Part shown: piece after piece, positions 25,739 to 34,655 of the stretch
Layout of the letters: each line of letters starts with the position of its first letter
Numbering within the stretch: the stretch's first letter is position 1
Assembly (NCBI GenBank): GCA_023715865.1
Contig: JAMBOW010000003.1
Location: forward strand, 1-64,000
Direction of reading: 5' to 3'
Length of the DNA: 64,000 bases
Origin: Neobacillus mesonae
Lineage (GTDB): Bacteria > Bacillota > Bacilli > Paenibacillales > Paenibacillaceae
Position numbers and translations under genes: made by a program
Notes under the pieces: model-generated
What the model saw: only the letters and a program-made list of their open reading frames with translations
Told to the model about the DNA's origin: nothing
The model's database searches: none

Positions 25739-27319
25739 ATGAATGCATACACTTCTCAATCTATAGGGCGACCTTCAGGAAAACCGAGCATCTCAATTCC
25801 AGGTTCTAGGCAGGGTGATTTTATTTTGGAAACCAGGGGTCTGACGAAGCGCTTCGGAACATTCACAGCCAATGACCGCCTTGATCTCTGTATCAAATAT
25901 GGAGAAATTCATGCCATCCTTGGGGAGAATGGAGCGGGCAAAAGCACACTGATGAACATGCTGTCAGGGCTGCTTGCTCCAGATGAAGGAGAACTTTTAT
26001 TTAAGGGAGAATCGATCACATTTGCTTCACCAAGGCAGGCGATGGAAATGGGGATCGGCATGGTTCATCAGCATTTCATGCTGATACCGGCATTAACGGT
26101 AGCGGAGAATGTGGTGCTTGGGCTTAAGGAAGGAAGAGGTCCTTGGTTTCATTTTCGCAGAGCATGTGCAGAAATCAAAAAAATCTCAGATGCCTTCGGA
26201 CTTGATGTGGATCCGACAAAGCGGGTCAGTGAATTATCGGTCGGTCAGCAGCAGCGTGTTGAAATTGTAAAAACGTTATACCGCGGGGCAGAGTTCATCA
26301 TTATGGATGAGCCGACAGCTGTCCTCACTCCGCCAGAGGTCAAGGACTTGTTTGTTGTGCTGCGATCATTGAAGGAACAAGGGAAAACGATTGTTTTTAT
26401 AAGTCATAAGCTCCAAGAAGTAGAAGCTGTCTGTGATCAGGTTACCGTACTTCGTGCAGGACAGATGGTTGGCTCCATGCAAATGAAAGAAACGACGCCT
26501 GCAGAGCTGGCAAGACTCATGGTCGGAAGAGAAATTACCTCACTGCAGCCTGCTCCTTACAAAAGGAAGCAGCGAAGCTTGCTGGAAGTTCAGGGTCTGT
26601 CGGTTCTTCGTAACCAGATGCCGGTTCTTATGGATATTAAGCTGGTCGTCAAAGAAGGAGAAATCCTCGGTATTGCCGGTGTGGACGGTAATGGTCAGCG
26701 CGAGTTGAGTGAAGCTCTCATGGGGCTTACCGATCTGGCAAGCGGAGAGGTAAAGCTCTGCGGAGAGCGGGTGAAGGGCCTGCATCCGCGTTATATGACG
26801 GAGCAAGGCGTGGGCTATATCCCCGAAGATCGGCACAGGGAAGGGTTGATGCTGCCGATGAGCATCGGCGAAAATTTGATTGCGAAGCAGTATAAGCTGT
26901 CTGATTTCAGCAGATTTGGCATGTTGAGGAGAGGGGCAATAAAGAAGGCGGCAGAACAAGCTGTTCGAGAGTTTGATATAAGGACGCCTTCCAGCGAACA
27001 CACTGCAGGCCAACTGTCAGGAGGAAATCAGCAAAAAGTGATTCTCGCAAGAGAGCTTATGCTGAATCCTAAGGTGCTGATCGCAATGCAGCCGACACGT
27101 GGGATGGATGTAGGGGCTTCGGAGTATGTGCATAAACGGCTCCTTGCAGAGAGGGAGAGGGGGCTAGGGATTCTGCTCATTTCTACAGAGCTTGAAGAGG
27201 TATTGTCTCTCTCCGACCGGATCGCCGTTCTTTTTAAAGGGCGGATTGTTGATATGGTGAGCAGAGAAGAGGCTACGCGTGAACGAATTGGCCGCCGCAT
27301 GGCGGGGATGATGGATTAA
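25739..27319 (+). CDS. Nucleoside-type ABC transporter ATPase with two nucleotide-binding domains (NupO/YufO-like)
   Basis: A 526-residue fused ATPase. The first domain (residues about 25-260) has Walker A GENGAGKST, signature LSVGQQQR and Walker B FIIMDEPTAVL. The second (about 270-510) has a degenerate P-loop region GVDGNGQRE and signature LSGGNQQK, as in RbsA/YufO proteins. In the second Walker B the usual acidic end is replaced (VLIAMQPTRGMD), also normal for this family. ATG 25739 lies eight bases after GGAGG; the ATG at 25733 is too close. Confidence 0.9.
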   Translation: MNAYTSQSIGRPSGKPSISIPGSRQGDFILETRGLTKRFGTFTANDRLDLCIKYGEIHAILGENGAGKSTLMNMLSGLLAPDEGELLFKGESITFASPRQAMEMGIGMVHQHFMLIPALTVAENVVLGLKEGRGPWFHFRRACAEIKKISDAFGLDVDPTKRVSELSVGQQQRVEIVKTLYRGAEFIIMDEPTAVLTPPEVKDLFVVLRSLKEQGKTIVFISHKLQEVEAVCDQVTVLRAGQMVGSMQMKETTPAELARLMVGREITSLQPAPYKRKQRSLLEVQGLSVLRNQMPVLMDIKLVVKEGEILGIAGVDGNGQRELSEALMGLTDLASGEVKLCGERVKGLHPRYMTEQGVGYIPEDRHREGLMLPMSIGENLIAKQYKLSDFSRFGMLRRGAIKKAAEQAVREFDIRTPSSEHTAGQLSGGNQQKVILARELMLNPKVLIAMQPTRGMDVGASEYVHKRLLAERERGLGILLISTELEEVLSLSDRIAVLFKGRIVDMVSREEATRERIGRRMAGMMD

Positions 27320-27341
27320 TCAATCAAAGGGGGATGCAAAT

Positions 27342-28379
27342 ATGGGAAAGAAAAGATTCCAATTATTGTTTACGTTTATCCTTGCTTTTGCTTGTTTGCT
27401 CGCTGGTTGCGGCGGTGCTGTGGAAAGCGGACAGAGCGAGGAGGCGGCAACAGGAGCCGGGGCTCCGCCGGCAGATTCCGCAGACCCATTCAAGGTCGCT
27501 CTTCTCACTCCTGGTCCGGTAAATGATAACGGGTGGAACGCGACGGCGTATAAAGGACTCCAGCAAATTGAGAACGAGCTGGGTGCAGAGGTTCAATATT
27601 CCGAGAAGGTTGCTCAGTCCGACATGGCGGAGTTCATCCGGGGATATGGGATGGATGGTTATGATGTCGTCATCGGTCACGGATTCGAATTTGCTGAGCC
27701 GATGATGTCTGTGGCCGGTGAATATCCGGATACCTGGTTTCTTGTCACAAGTGCAAGCGTAAGTCAAAGCCCGAATGTGGCTTCCATTAGCATCAACAAC
27801 CGTGAGCAGGGGTATTTGATGGGTACTGTAGCTGCTTTGATGTCTGAATCCGGGACGGTGGCTGCGATCGGCGGTCAGGAAATTCCTCCGATCACCAACT
27901 CCGTCAAAGGGTTTGAAGAAGGCGCAAAGGCGGCGGTTCCGGATATTAATGTCCTTACGACGATGACAGGGTCCAGTGATGATATTGCAAAGGCGAAGGA
28001 AACAGCAATCTCGCTCATTGAAAAAGGAGCTGACGTCGTCATGACCAATGCGAACCAAGCAGGCATGGGCGGCATTGACGCAGCCAAACAGGAGGGTGTG
28101 CTTGCGATCGGATCTAATGAGGATTTGAACCCTGTCGCACCTGATACAGTCGTTACCAGTGTTATTCAAGATTATCCTACGGCGATGACGGCCACAGTCA
28201 AATCCATTATGGATGAAACGATGAAGGCAGAGCCGCTTTCCCTCGGTGTGAAAGATGGCGCTGTATACATGAGCCCCTACCACGGGTTCGAGGAGAAGAT
28301 GACTCAAGAGATTAAGGATAAGGTCCAGGCTACCATTGATGCGCTAAAGAACGGAGAAATCTCAGTTAACAACGAGTAG
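27342..28379 (+). CDS. BMP-family nucleoside-binding lipoprotein (NupN/PnrA-like)
   Basis: A 345-residue substrate-binding lipoprotein. Signal peptide with lipobox LAGC (Cys about 22), then an Ala/Glu-rich linker. The BMP/PnrA fold is indicated by KVALLTPGPVNDNGWNATAY and VIGHGFEFAEPMM. Known members bind purine nucleosides. It closes the four-gene ABC set and is followed after 43 bases by the Rieske oxygenase. The ligand here may be a modified purine in view of its neighbours. Confidence 0.9.
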   Translation: MGKKRFQLLFTFILAFACLLAGCGGAVESGQSEEAATGAGAPPADSADPFKVALLTPGPVNDNGWNATAYKGLQQIENELGAEVQYSEKVAQSDMAEFIRGYGMDGYDVVIGHGFEFAEPMMSVAGEYPDTWFLVTSASVSQSPNVASISINNREQGYLMGTVAALMSESGTVAAIGGQEIPPITNSVKGFEEGAKAAVPDINVLTTMTGSSDDIAKAKETAISLIEKGADVVMTNANQAGMGGIDAAKQEGVLAIGSNEDLNPVAPDTVVTSVIQDYPTAMTATVKSIMDETMKAEPLSLGVKDGAVYMSPYHGFEEKMTQEIKDKVQATIDALKNGEISVNNE

Positions 28380-28422
28380 TGGGGAAATTGAGTTTGCGAC
28401 TTGATATCAGGAGGGGACTAGA

Positions 28423-29448
28423 ATGATTGATCATAAACTGCTTAAACCGTTAGGGTCTTCAGCGCTTACTGATTCTGTGCTTGAAAATGAATGGCATCCG
28501 GTATGCGCATCGCGCGAGCTTGATGACAAGCCTGTATCCGTCATTGTGCTGGAGGAGAGAGTAGCTGTTTACCGTACCAGCAAAGGCGTGCATGCGCTTC
28601 GTGATCTATGCGTGCACCGTGGTGCTATGCTGTCCAAAGGCTGGATTGACAAGAACGAAAATCTAGTCTGTCCATATCACGGGTGGCAGTATAATTCCGA
28701 TGGCGAATGCGTATGTATTCCTGCTCAAGGGAAGGATGACCGTATTCCGCCAAGAGCCAAGGCAACCAAATATCACTGCCAGGAGAAATTCGGTATTGTT
28801 TGGGTGTGTATTGGTGAACCCCGGGCCGAATTGCCGAACTTTGAAGAATTTGAGAACAGGGAGTATCGGCCGCTTGTTTGTGGTCCGTATTATGTAAAAG
28901 CGGCAGGAACGCGAGTCATCGAGAACTTTACGGACTTCGCACATTTGATGTATGTGCATGGTGGCCTGCTCGGGCACCCAGATTATTCAGAGCTTCCTGA
29001 CTTTGAGGTGTTTAAGGAACCTGACCGCGTGTACACGGGGGATGTACCTATTTTTCAGCCGATTGCCCACTCTGGATCGGAGCACCGCGAAGGCACAACT
29101 TATGTATATGTAAAGGAGGTGTTTAGACCGCTCGCTGCCCGTTTATCAAAAAGAGACCAGGCTACGGGTCAAACGCTCTGGATTATGCTGACTGTGCTCC
29201 CGGTATCAGAGCAGGAGTGTATCGTATATATGCCGGTGTCGCGCAACTATGCACATGATGTAGATGATCAGCAGTTCATTGATTTTCAGGATACGGTGTT
29301 CGAGCAGGATAAGTGGATTATTGAAACCCAGAAGCCCGAGCTGCTGCCGCTTGATCTGCAGACCGAGTTGAACCATAAAGCGGATTTATTATCAGTAGCA
29401 TACCGCCGTTGGATTAATCAGATGGGTGTTCGAATTGGAACGACCTAA
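28423..29448 (+). CDS. Rieske non-heme iron oxygenase, alpha subunit
   Basis: A 341-residue terminal oxygenase. The Rieske [2Fe-2S] ligands are C63, H65, C83 and H86 (CVH and CPYH motifs). The mononuclear iron site is NFTDFAHLMYVH plus a later Asp in the FIDFQDTVF region. Size and single-subunit type resemble vanillate, dicamba or methylxanthine N-demethylases (VanA, DdmC, NdmA/B). AGGAGG precedes ATG. Last gene of the PucR-linked operon, which suggests demethylation or hydroxylation of a purine-like compound. No reductase or ferredoxin gene is in the window, so an electron donor must be encoded elsewhere. Confidence 0.87.
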   Translation: MIDHKLLKPLGSSALTDSVLENEWHPVCASRELDDKPVSVIVLEERVAVYRTSKGVHALRDLCVHRGAMLSKGWIDKNENLVCPYHGWQYNSDGECVCIPAQGKDDRIPPRAKATKYHCQEKFGIVWVCIGEPRAELPNFEEFENREYRPLVCGPYYVKAAGTRVIENFTDFAHLMYVHGGLLGHPDYSELPDFEVFKEPDRVYTGDVPIFQPIAHSGSEHREGTTYVYVKEVFRPLAARLSKRDQATGQTLWIMLTVLPVSEQECIVYMPVSRNYAHDVDDQQFIDFQDTVFEQDKWIIETQKPELLPLDLQTELNHKADLLSVAYRRWINQMGVRIGTT

Positions 29449-29560
29449 GTGCGAAAAACGAATCATTGAGAGATAAACGGTAAAACTCATTTTTAAATAA
29501 GGCACACTCTACAGAGAAAACAAAGGTTCATTATACTTATACTATCAGCACATAGAGAGA

Positions 29561-29597
29561 AGAAGGCCTCCTGACTGTCAGTCAGAGAGGCTTTTCT
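29561..29597 (+). terminator. Terminator of the PucR-linked operon
   Basis: AGAA, GCCTC and TGAC pair with GTCA, GAGGC and TTCT, followed by a short T-rich run. It lies about 110 bases after the Rieske gene stop. Confidence 0.75.
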
Positions 29598-29649
29598 TGA
29601 TATAATTCTCTGATAATCCAAGAGTGATCGTGTCATATTTTCTAACGTA

Positions 29650-29692
29650 AACAATAAAATATATTGTTAATGTTTGTAATAGTTGATAGAAT
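29650..29692 (+). promoter_or_regulatory. Promoter and inverted repeat before the amino-acid ABC genes
   Basis: TTGTTA (29664-29669), 17 bases, TAGAAT (29687-29692). The inverted repeat AACAAT (29650-29655)/ATTGTT (29663-29668) overlaps the -35 and could be an operator. The rest of the 280-base gap holds only the upstream terminator. Confidence 0.55.
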
Positions 29693-29730
29693 CTGCATAG
29701 AGATGGAACTTTATTTTGGGAGGTATGCCC

Positions 29731-30567
29731 ATGTTTAGAGAATTTGGTGTTATATTACTTGTCCTATTTGTGGTAGTTTTGTCTGCCTGCGGGAATGAAG
29801 GGGATGTGACTGCAACGGATACCGGAGGTGCAGAAGAGACAGCAGACATCGTTAAAATTGCGACAGATGCTGCTTACGCTCCTATGGAGTTTATGGATAA
29901 GGATCAGATCACCGGCTTCGATATCGATTTTTTAAAGGAAGTGATGGATGAGGCGGGCGTGAGTTATGAGATAAGCAACACTGGCTGGGATGCAATGCTG
30001 ACGAGTGTTCAGCAGGGGACCGAGTTTGATGCAGGGATTTCCAGTGTATCGATTACCGAGGATCGTAAAGCGTCATTTGATTTCTCTCTCCCTTATTTTG
30101 AATCTACGAATATGATCTTGTTCAAAGAAGGGGCGGGTATAACCAGTGCGCTGGACCTGAAGGATAAAAAAGTGGCGGTTCAAGGCGCTACCACGGCGGA
30201 TACACTGATGACAGAAATTATGGGTATGGGCAATACCGACCTTAAGAAATTTGAGAGCAACGTCCTTGCCTTTATGGAGCTGGAAAGCGGCGGTGTCGAT
30301 GCAGCGGTGGCGGATGTAGCTATTGTGCAGGAATATATGAAAAATAATCCGGACAAAGCGTTTGACAGTGTGCTCGATCCGGAGAACTTCGATTCAGAGT
30401 ATTATGGCATTTTGTATCCTAAGGGGTCGGAATTAAAGGCGAAGCTTGATCCTGCGATCAAGACAGTCATTGAAAACGGCAAATACGCGGAAGTGTATCA
30501 AAAATGGTTTGGTGAAGAGCCTGATTTAACCCGTTTACAGGAAGAATTGAATAAAGCAGCAGAGTAG
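29731..30567 (+). CDS. Polar amino-acid ABC transporter substrate-binding lipoprotein
   Basis: A 278-residue family 3 solute-binding protein. Lipobox LSAC (Cys about 18). The family motif is DAAYAPMEFMDKDQITGFDID (shortened here), with SITEDRKASFDFSLPYF later. It would bind a polar amino acid or cystine-like ligand. ATG 29731 follows GGGAGG by seven bases; the upstream TTG lies inside the site. The cognate permease is the next gene, separated by a terminator hairpin. No ATPase gene is adjacent. Confidence 0.9.
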   Translation: MFREFGVILLVLFVVVLSACGNEGDVTATDTGGAEETADIVKIATDAAYAPMEFMDKDQITGFDIDFLKEVMDEAGVSYEISNTGWDAMLTSVQQGTEFDAGISSVSITEDRKASFDFSLPYFESTNMILFKEGAGITSALDLKDKKVAVQGATTADTLMTEIMGMGNTDLKKFESNVLAFMELESGGVDAAVADVAIVQEYMKNNPDKAFDSVLDPENFDSEYYGILYPKGSELKAKLDPAIKTVIENGKYAEVYQKWFGEEPDLTRLQEELNKAAE

Positions 30568-30588
30568 GGAGATGGCAGGGACCGGACA

Positions 30589-30630
30589 GCATGTGTCAGC
30601 GGTAGGTGCAGACACGTGCTTTTCTTTTTG
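30589..30630 (+). terminator. Terminator between amino-acid binding protein and permease
   Basis: GCATGTGTC pairs over nine positions with GACACGTGC (one G-T), followed by TTTTCTTTTT. It lies between two genes of one transporter and probably lowers permease expression relative to the binding protein. Confidence 0.85.
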
Positions 30631-30659
30631 TCTATTAAGTGATAAGGGGAGTACAGCTG

Positions 30660-31313
30660 ATGGATGATTTTAGATTTGATATTATCATTGAATACCTGCC
30701 GTTAATCCTGAAGGGTACACTGCTTACGATCGGGCTGTCGATCATTTCGATTCTGCTCGGTGCTGTTTTAGGTTTAATTATCTCTTTTGGAAGAATGGCA
30801 AAGAGGTTCTATTTCAATTGGCCAGCGAGCCTTTATATTAACTTTTTTCGTGGAACTCCGTTCTATGTTCAAATCCTAATTATTCATTTTGGTGTTGTAC
30901 CGCTGTTCTACGGGAGTACGGATGCAATTGCCGCCGGAATACTATCGATGACACTCAACTCAGCTGCATACACGGCAGAGATTTACCGTGCTGGCATTCA
31001 GTCTATCGACCAAGGTCAATTTGAAGCTGCTTATTCTTCTGGCATGAACCGAATCCAGACGATGAGATATGTTATTATTCCGCAAGCTGTGAGACGGATG
31101 ATCCCTGCGTTCGGTAATGAATTTATTGTGCTTATCAAGGATTCTTCGCTCCTTGCTATTATTGCTGTGCCTGAGATTATGTTTTGGAGTAATGCGATGC
31201 GGGGGCAGTATTATGAGATTTGGGAGCCATACTTAACTGCGGCCCTGATTTACTTCGTGCTCACTTATCTTCTTAGTAAATTGCTATCTTACATAGAATG
31301 TAAATTAATGTGA
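30660..31313 (+). CDS. Polar amino-acid ABC transporter permease (HisM/GlnP type)
   Basis: A 217-residue permease with five membrane segments and the EAA loop EAAYSSGMNRIQTMRYVIIP. FFRGTPFYVQILIIHFG is typical of amino-acid importers. ATG 30660 lies about nine bases after AAGGGGAG. Normally the ATPase gene follows; here the next gene is a chemoreceptor, so this importer must borrow an ATPase encoded elsewhere. Confidence 0.9.
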   Translation: MDDFRFDIIIEYLPLILKGTLLTIGLSIISILLGAVLGLIISFGRMAKRFYFNWPASLYINFFRGTPFYVQILIIHFGVVPLFYGSTDAIAAGILSMTLNSAAYTAEIYRAGIQSIDQGQFEAAYSSGMNRIQTMRYVIIPQAVRRMIPAFGNEFIVLIKDSSLLAIIAVPEIMFWSNAMRGQYYEIWEPYLTAALIYFVLTYLLSKLLSYIECKLM

Positions 31314-31330
31314 AATTTTCAGAAAACGTA

Positions 31331-31358
31331 TAACAATTCAACAGCCATTTGCCGATAT
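31331..31358 (+). promoter_or_regulatory. Sigma-D-like promoter of the chemoreceptor gene
   Basis: TAAC (31331-31334), 16 bases, GCCGATAT (31351-31358). The B. subtilis sigma-D consensus is TAAA-N15-GCCGATAT, so the -10 matches exactly and the -35 in three of four bases. It fits flagellar-regulon control of the gene 107 bases downstream. Confidence 0.65.
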
Positions 31359-31464
31359 ATAGAATGTTCTGTCTTTTTTTAGACAAGAAGCCGATGGAGT
31401 TCATTCATTCGTGCCCGAACAAACTGCATGAATTTACACATATTGGGGAAGGGGGCTGTTTTTT

Positions 31465-33510
31465 GTGAAAAAGTTAATGAAAAAAGACTTACTAAAAAGA
31501 AACTTGCTAAAAAGAAACTCAGAGAAAAAAAGCAAGGAGAGAACCATCAAGGAGAAGAAAAGCTTGTTGTCTTTTAGAGTTCGATTGATCGCTGCATTTC
31601 TTTTCTTTTTATTCCTGCCGAGCCTAGCGATTTTTTGGGCATCTTATGACACGGCCGACAGGGAAATTCGAAAGTCGGATCAAGAGACGATGGAGCAATC
31701 CTTGGCACTCGTCAGTAAACAGATTGATTCCTTAATCGACAGCCAAAAGGCAAATATTAATCTGCTCGCAAGACAGGCTACTGCAGCACAGATTGCGAAT
31801 CAGAGCCCGGCGGCTCAGCGGCTCCTTGATGACTTGAAGGATGCGAATCCCCAAATTGAATCACTCGTCATTGTATCCGCTAATGGGGGTAATCAAATGA
31901 GGGCTCCCATGTACGGAATGAGTGAATCCGTGACAGACCAGCCGTGGTATCAAGATGCAATAAATAGTGAAGAGGTCATTGTAACAAAGCCTTATAAATC
32001 TAGCTCTACAGGAAATGTAGTTGTAACTTTGGCTAAGGGTTTATTCGATAGTCAAGGTGTAGCAAGTATGCAGATCAGCCTTTCTGCGCTGACGGCAACC
32101 GTAAATGACGTACATATTGGAGAAACAGGTATAGCGTATCTGGTGGATGGTGATGGCAACTACCTCGTTCATTCCCGTTTTGCTGCCGGATCGAGTGCGC
32201 TTGAGACCTTGTCTAACGAGGTTGTAGAACAAGATAGCGGGGAATTAAACTATACGATGGGAAATGCCCAAAAGTATGCATTTTACAACACGCATCCGAG
32301 CACGGGCTGGAAGCTTATAGCTGAAATGGATCGTGCTGAGGTTGATAGAGCTGCCCGTCCCATCCTGAACGCGCTAATCGTGGTGCTTGGAATTTCCGCT
32401 CTTGTCGGAATAGTATTCATGACTCTGATGATCCGCAGTCTGCATCGCCCGATACAAGCCATGGTAAAAGCATCCCGTGATATCGGTAACGGGGATTTGA
32501 CCATCGACTTGTCTGTGAAGCGCAAAGATGAGTATGGTGTTCTGGCAGAAGGGTTTAACCGGATGACCGGTTCTCTTCGTTCGGTGCTGGGAGAGGTCAG
32601 TGAGACTTCGCATCAGCTTGCCGCTTCCTCCCAGGAGCTTGCAGCAAGCTCGGAGCAAACGACAAGAGCGACAGAGCAGCTCGCTACCATTATGCAGGAG
32701 ACTGCGACAGGGACGATTCATTCTAACCAAAGTCTAGGCGAAGCAAAAGTGCTGGTTGAAGAAATGTCCCGCGGCGTAAAATCGATAACGAATCAAGCTG
32801 AAGATGTGACCCTGGCGGCTAAACAGGTGTCGGATGAATCGCAGGCGGGGATGAGCAGTATTAATGAGGTGAAGCATCAAATGGATCAAATTGGTGCTTC
32901 TGCTGGTGATCTCAATGAGGTCATTCAAGGTCTGGGTGATAAATCGATTGAGATTCGTAAAATTGTTGAAGTCATCACGAATATTGCCAAGCAGACGAAT
33001 ATTCTGTCCTTGAACGCTTCGATTGAAGCGTCAAGAGCGGGCGAACACGGACGCGGCTTTGCGGTTGTAGCCAATGAGGTCAAGGAACTGGCGGAGCAAT
33101 CAGCGAATTCGGCGGCGCAAATCGCTAAGCTGACCCATGACATGGAACAGGGGACAGGTGCTGCGTCGGAATCCATGTACAACGCGACGAAAGAGATTAC
33201 CAAAGGGATTACTACGGTAAATGAGGCAGGAGAGCGATTCAGAGCCATTCTCCAGTCCATTCAAGAGGTTGCTGCTCAGATGGGAGAAGTATCCTCTGCA
33301 TCGAAGCAAATGGACGCATCGATGACTCAGGTCGGAGAATCGTTTGAGATCGCCGTGGCAATTTCAGATCAGATTGCTGCTGGAGCGCAGGAAGGGTCTG
33401 CGGCTTCTGAGGAGCAGCTTGCTGCAATGCAGGAGGTTGCAAGCTCAGCGGCTACCTTATCTAAAATTGCGGATGAGCTTCAGGAGATTATTCAGCGGTT
33501 TAAACTATAA
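31465..33510 (+). CDS. Methyl-accepting chemotaxis protein with dCache sensor
   Basis: A 681-residue chemoreceptor starting at GTG nine bases after GAAGGGGG. A very basic N-terminus (residues 1-35, Lys/Arg-rich repeats) precedes TM1 (about 38-60). A dCache-type extracellular sensor spans about 65-290, TM2 about 300-322, HAMP about 323-375, and the cytoplasmic signalling domain runs to 681 with the hairpin tip [20 protein letters not shown]. It follows an amino-acid permease and probably senses amino acids or the loaded binding protein. A sigma-D-like promoter precedes it. Confidence 0.92.
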   Translation: MKKLMKKDLLKRNLLKRNSEKKSKERTIKEKKSLLSFRVRLIAAFLFFLFLPSLAIFWASYDTADREIRKSDQETMEQSLALVSKQIDSLIDSQKANINLLARQATAAQIANQSPAAQRLLDDLKDANPQIESLVIVSANGGNQMRAPMYGMSESVTDQPWYQDAINSEEVIVTKPYKSSSTGNVVVTLAKGLFDSQGVASMQISLSALTATVNDVHIGETGIAYLVDGDGNYLVHSRFAAGSSALETLSNEVVEQDSGELNYTMGNAQKYAFYNTHPSTGWKLIAEMDRAEVDRAARPILNALIVVLGISALVGIVFMTLMIRSLHRPIQAMVKASRDIGNGDLTIDLSVKRKDEYGVLAEGFNRMTGSLRSVLGEVSETSHQLAASSQELAASSEQTTRATEQLATIMQETATGTIHSNQSLGEAKVLVEEMSRGVKSITNQAEDVTLAAKQVSDESQAGMSSINEVKHQMDQIGASAGDLNEVIQGLGDKSIEIRKIVEVITNIAKQTNILSLNASIEASRAGEHGRGFAVVANEVKELAEQSANSAAQIAKLTHDMEQGTGAASESMYNATKEITKGITTVNEAGERFRAILQSIQEVAAQMGEVSSASKQMDASMTQVGESFEIAVAISDQIAAGAQEGSAASEEQLAAMQEVASSAATLSKIADELQEIIQRFKL

Positions 33511-33522
33511 AGAAGCATGAAG

Positions 33523-33566
33523 AAGCCCTGTCGTCGGACGATTAAAGATGACAGGGCTTTTTTTCT
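33523..33566 (+). terminator. Terminator after the chemoreceptor gene
   Basis: AAGCCCTGTC pairs with GACAGGGCTT, then a run of seven T. It sits between convergent genes and may also end the murK-murQ transcript. Confidence 0.88.
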
Positions 33567-33571
33567 TGTCT

Positions 33572-34492
33572 TCATGAGGTTGGTGTTGTTTCAATTGCCT
33601 TGCGAACAAAACCTTTAGATGAAACAAGCAGTTTTCTTGCTTCGTCGACATTTGATCCGGTCATAATCATGACGATGGCGGTCTTTACGTGCCCATCCGC
33701 CTCTGAATAAGCGAAGTCGATCTGCTCTTCGGACGCTCCTGTTGCCAATTCGATAATGCGTTTAGCGCGATGGATCAGCTTCTTGTTGGAAGGGTTAAGA
33801 TCGATCATCAAATTACGGTACACTTTCCCAGAACGGATCATGGCAGTGGTGGTCAGCATGTTCAGTATCAGCTTTTGTGCGGAGCCTGACTTCATACGGG
33901 TAGAGCCCATGATCACCTCGGGACCGGTGACGGCCTCAATGGTGCAATCCGCATGAGGTTTCATGGCAGAATGGGGATTATTACAGAGTCCGACGACGTA
34001 AGCCCCTTGCTTACGTGCTTCTTTCATGGCTCCGATGACATAGGGGGTTCTGCCGCTTGCGGCAATGCCAATAACGACATCGTGTGGGCCGATCTGGTGG
34101 GAAATGATATCTTCTTGGCCTAGTTGTTCACTATCTTCCGCACCCTCTACAGGTGTTCTCACTGCTTCGAAGCCTCCTGCGATGAGCCCTTGGACAAGTG
34201 ATGGGTCTGTACCGTAGGTTGGGGGGCATTCTGATGCATCGAGGATTCCGATTCGGCCGCTGGTACCAGCTCCTACATAAAATAAGCGTCCGCCCTGCTC
34301 GAAGCTCTCGACGATACGATCGGCTACCTTTGCAATATCGGGGATGAGTGGTCTGATTACCTGTGCAATTTGCTGATCCTCATCATTGATGAGGGTCATA
34401 ATTTCTATGGATTCAAGCTGGTCGATATTTTCTGTTTTGGGATTAGGCTGCTCGGTAATTAAACGATTTAATTTATGACTCGTATGATTCAT
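33572..34492 (-). CDS. murQ: N-acetylmuramic acid 6-phosphate etherase
   Basis: A 306-residue SIS-domain lyase that splits the D-lactyl ether of MurNAc-6-phosphate to give GlcNAc-6-phosphate and lactate. The MurQ signature is GAGTSGRIGILDASECPPTY (residues about 68-87), with MGSTRMKSGSAQKLILNM later. ATG 34492 lies about eight bases after GAAGGAGG; the 22 codons of upstream frame are rejected. It follows murK on the minus strand and belongs to the mur gene set. Confidence 0.95.
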   Translation of the reverse strand: MNHTSHKLNRLITEQPNPKTENIDQLESIEIMTLINDEDQQIAQVIRPLIPDIAKVADRIVESFEQGGRLFYVGAGTSGRIGILDASECPPTYGTDPSLVQGLIAGGFEAVRTPVEGAEDSEQLGQEDIISHQIGPHDVVIGIAASGRTPYVIGAMKEARKQGAYVVGLCNNPHSAMKPHADCTIEAVTGPEVIMGSTRMKSGSAQKLILNMLTTTAMIRSGKVYRNLMIDLNPSNKKLIHRAKRIIELATGASEEQIDFAYSEADGHVKTAIVMIMTGSNVDEARKLLVSSKGFVRKAIETTPTS

Positions 34493-34655
34493 AAAAGTAC
34501 GGCCTCCTTCGCTCCTGGCCCGCATAACGAATGGTCTCATCGACTTATCGCTGTTCATTCGCTTATCTGTTGACGGGCTTTTTTTGTCACGTTCTCTATA
34601 TTCGGGTTTTTATATTAAAAACTATAGGGCAAAGTGTCTGATGGAAGTAAAGTTT

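Noticed and set aside
27363..28307. 314-codon frame opposite the BMP lipoprotein gene
   Set aside because: Rich in His, Arg and Cys as expected of a mirror frame, with no recognisable motif.
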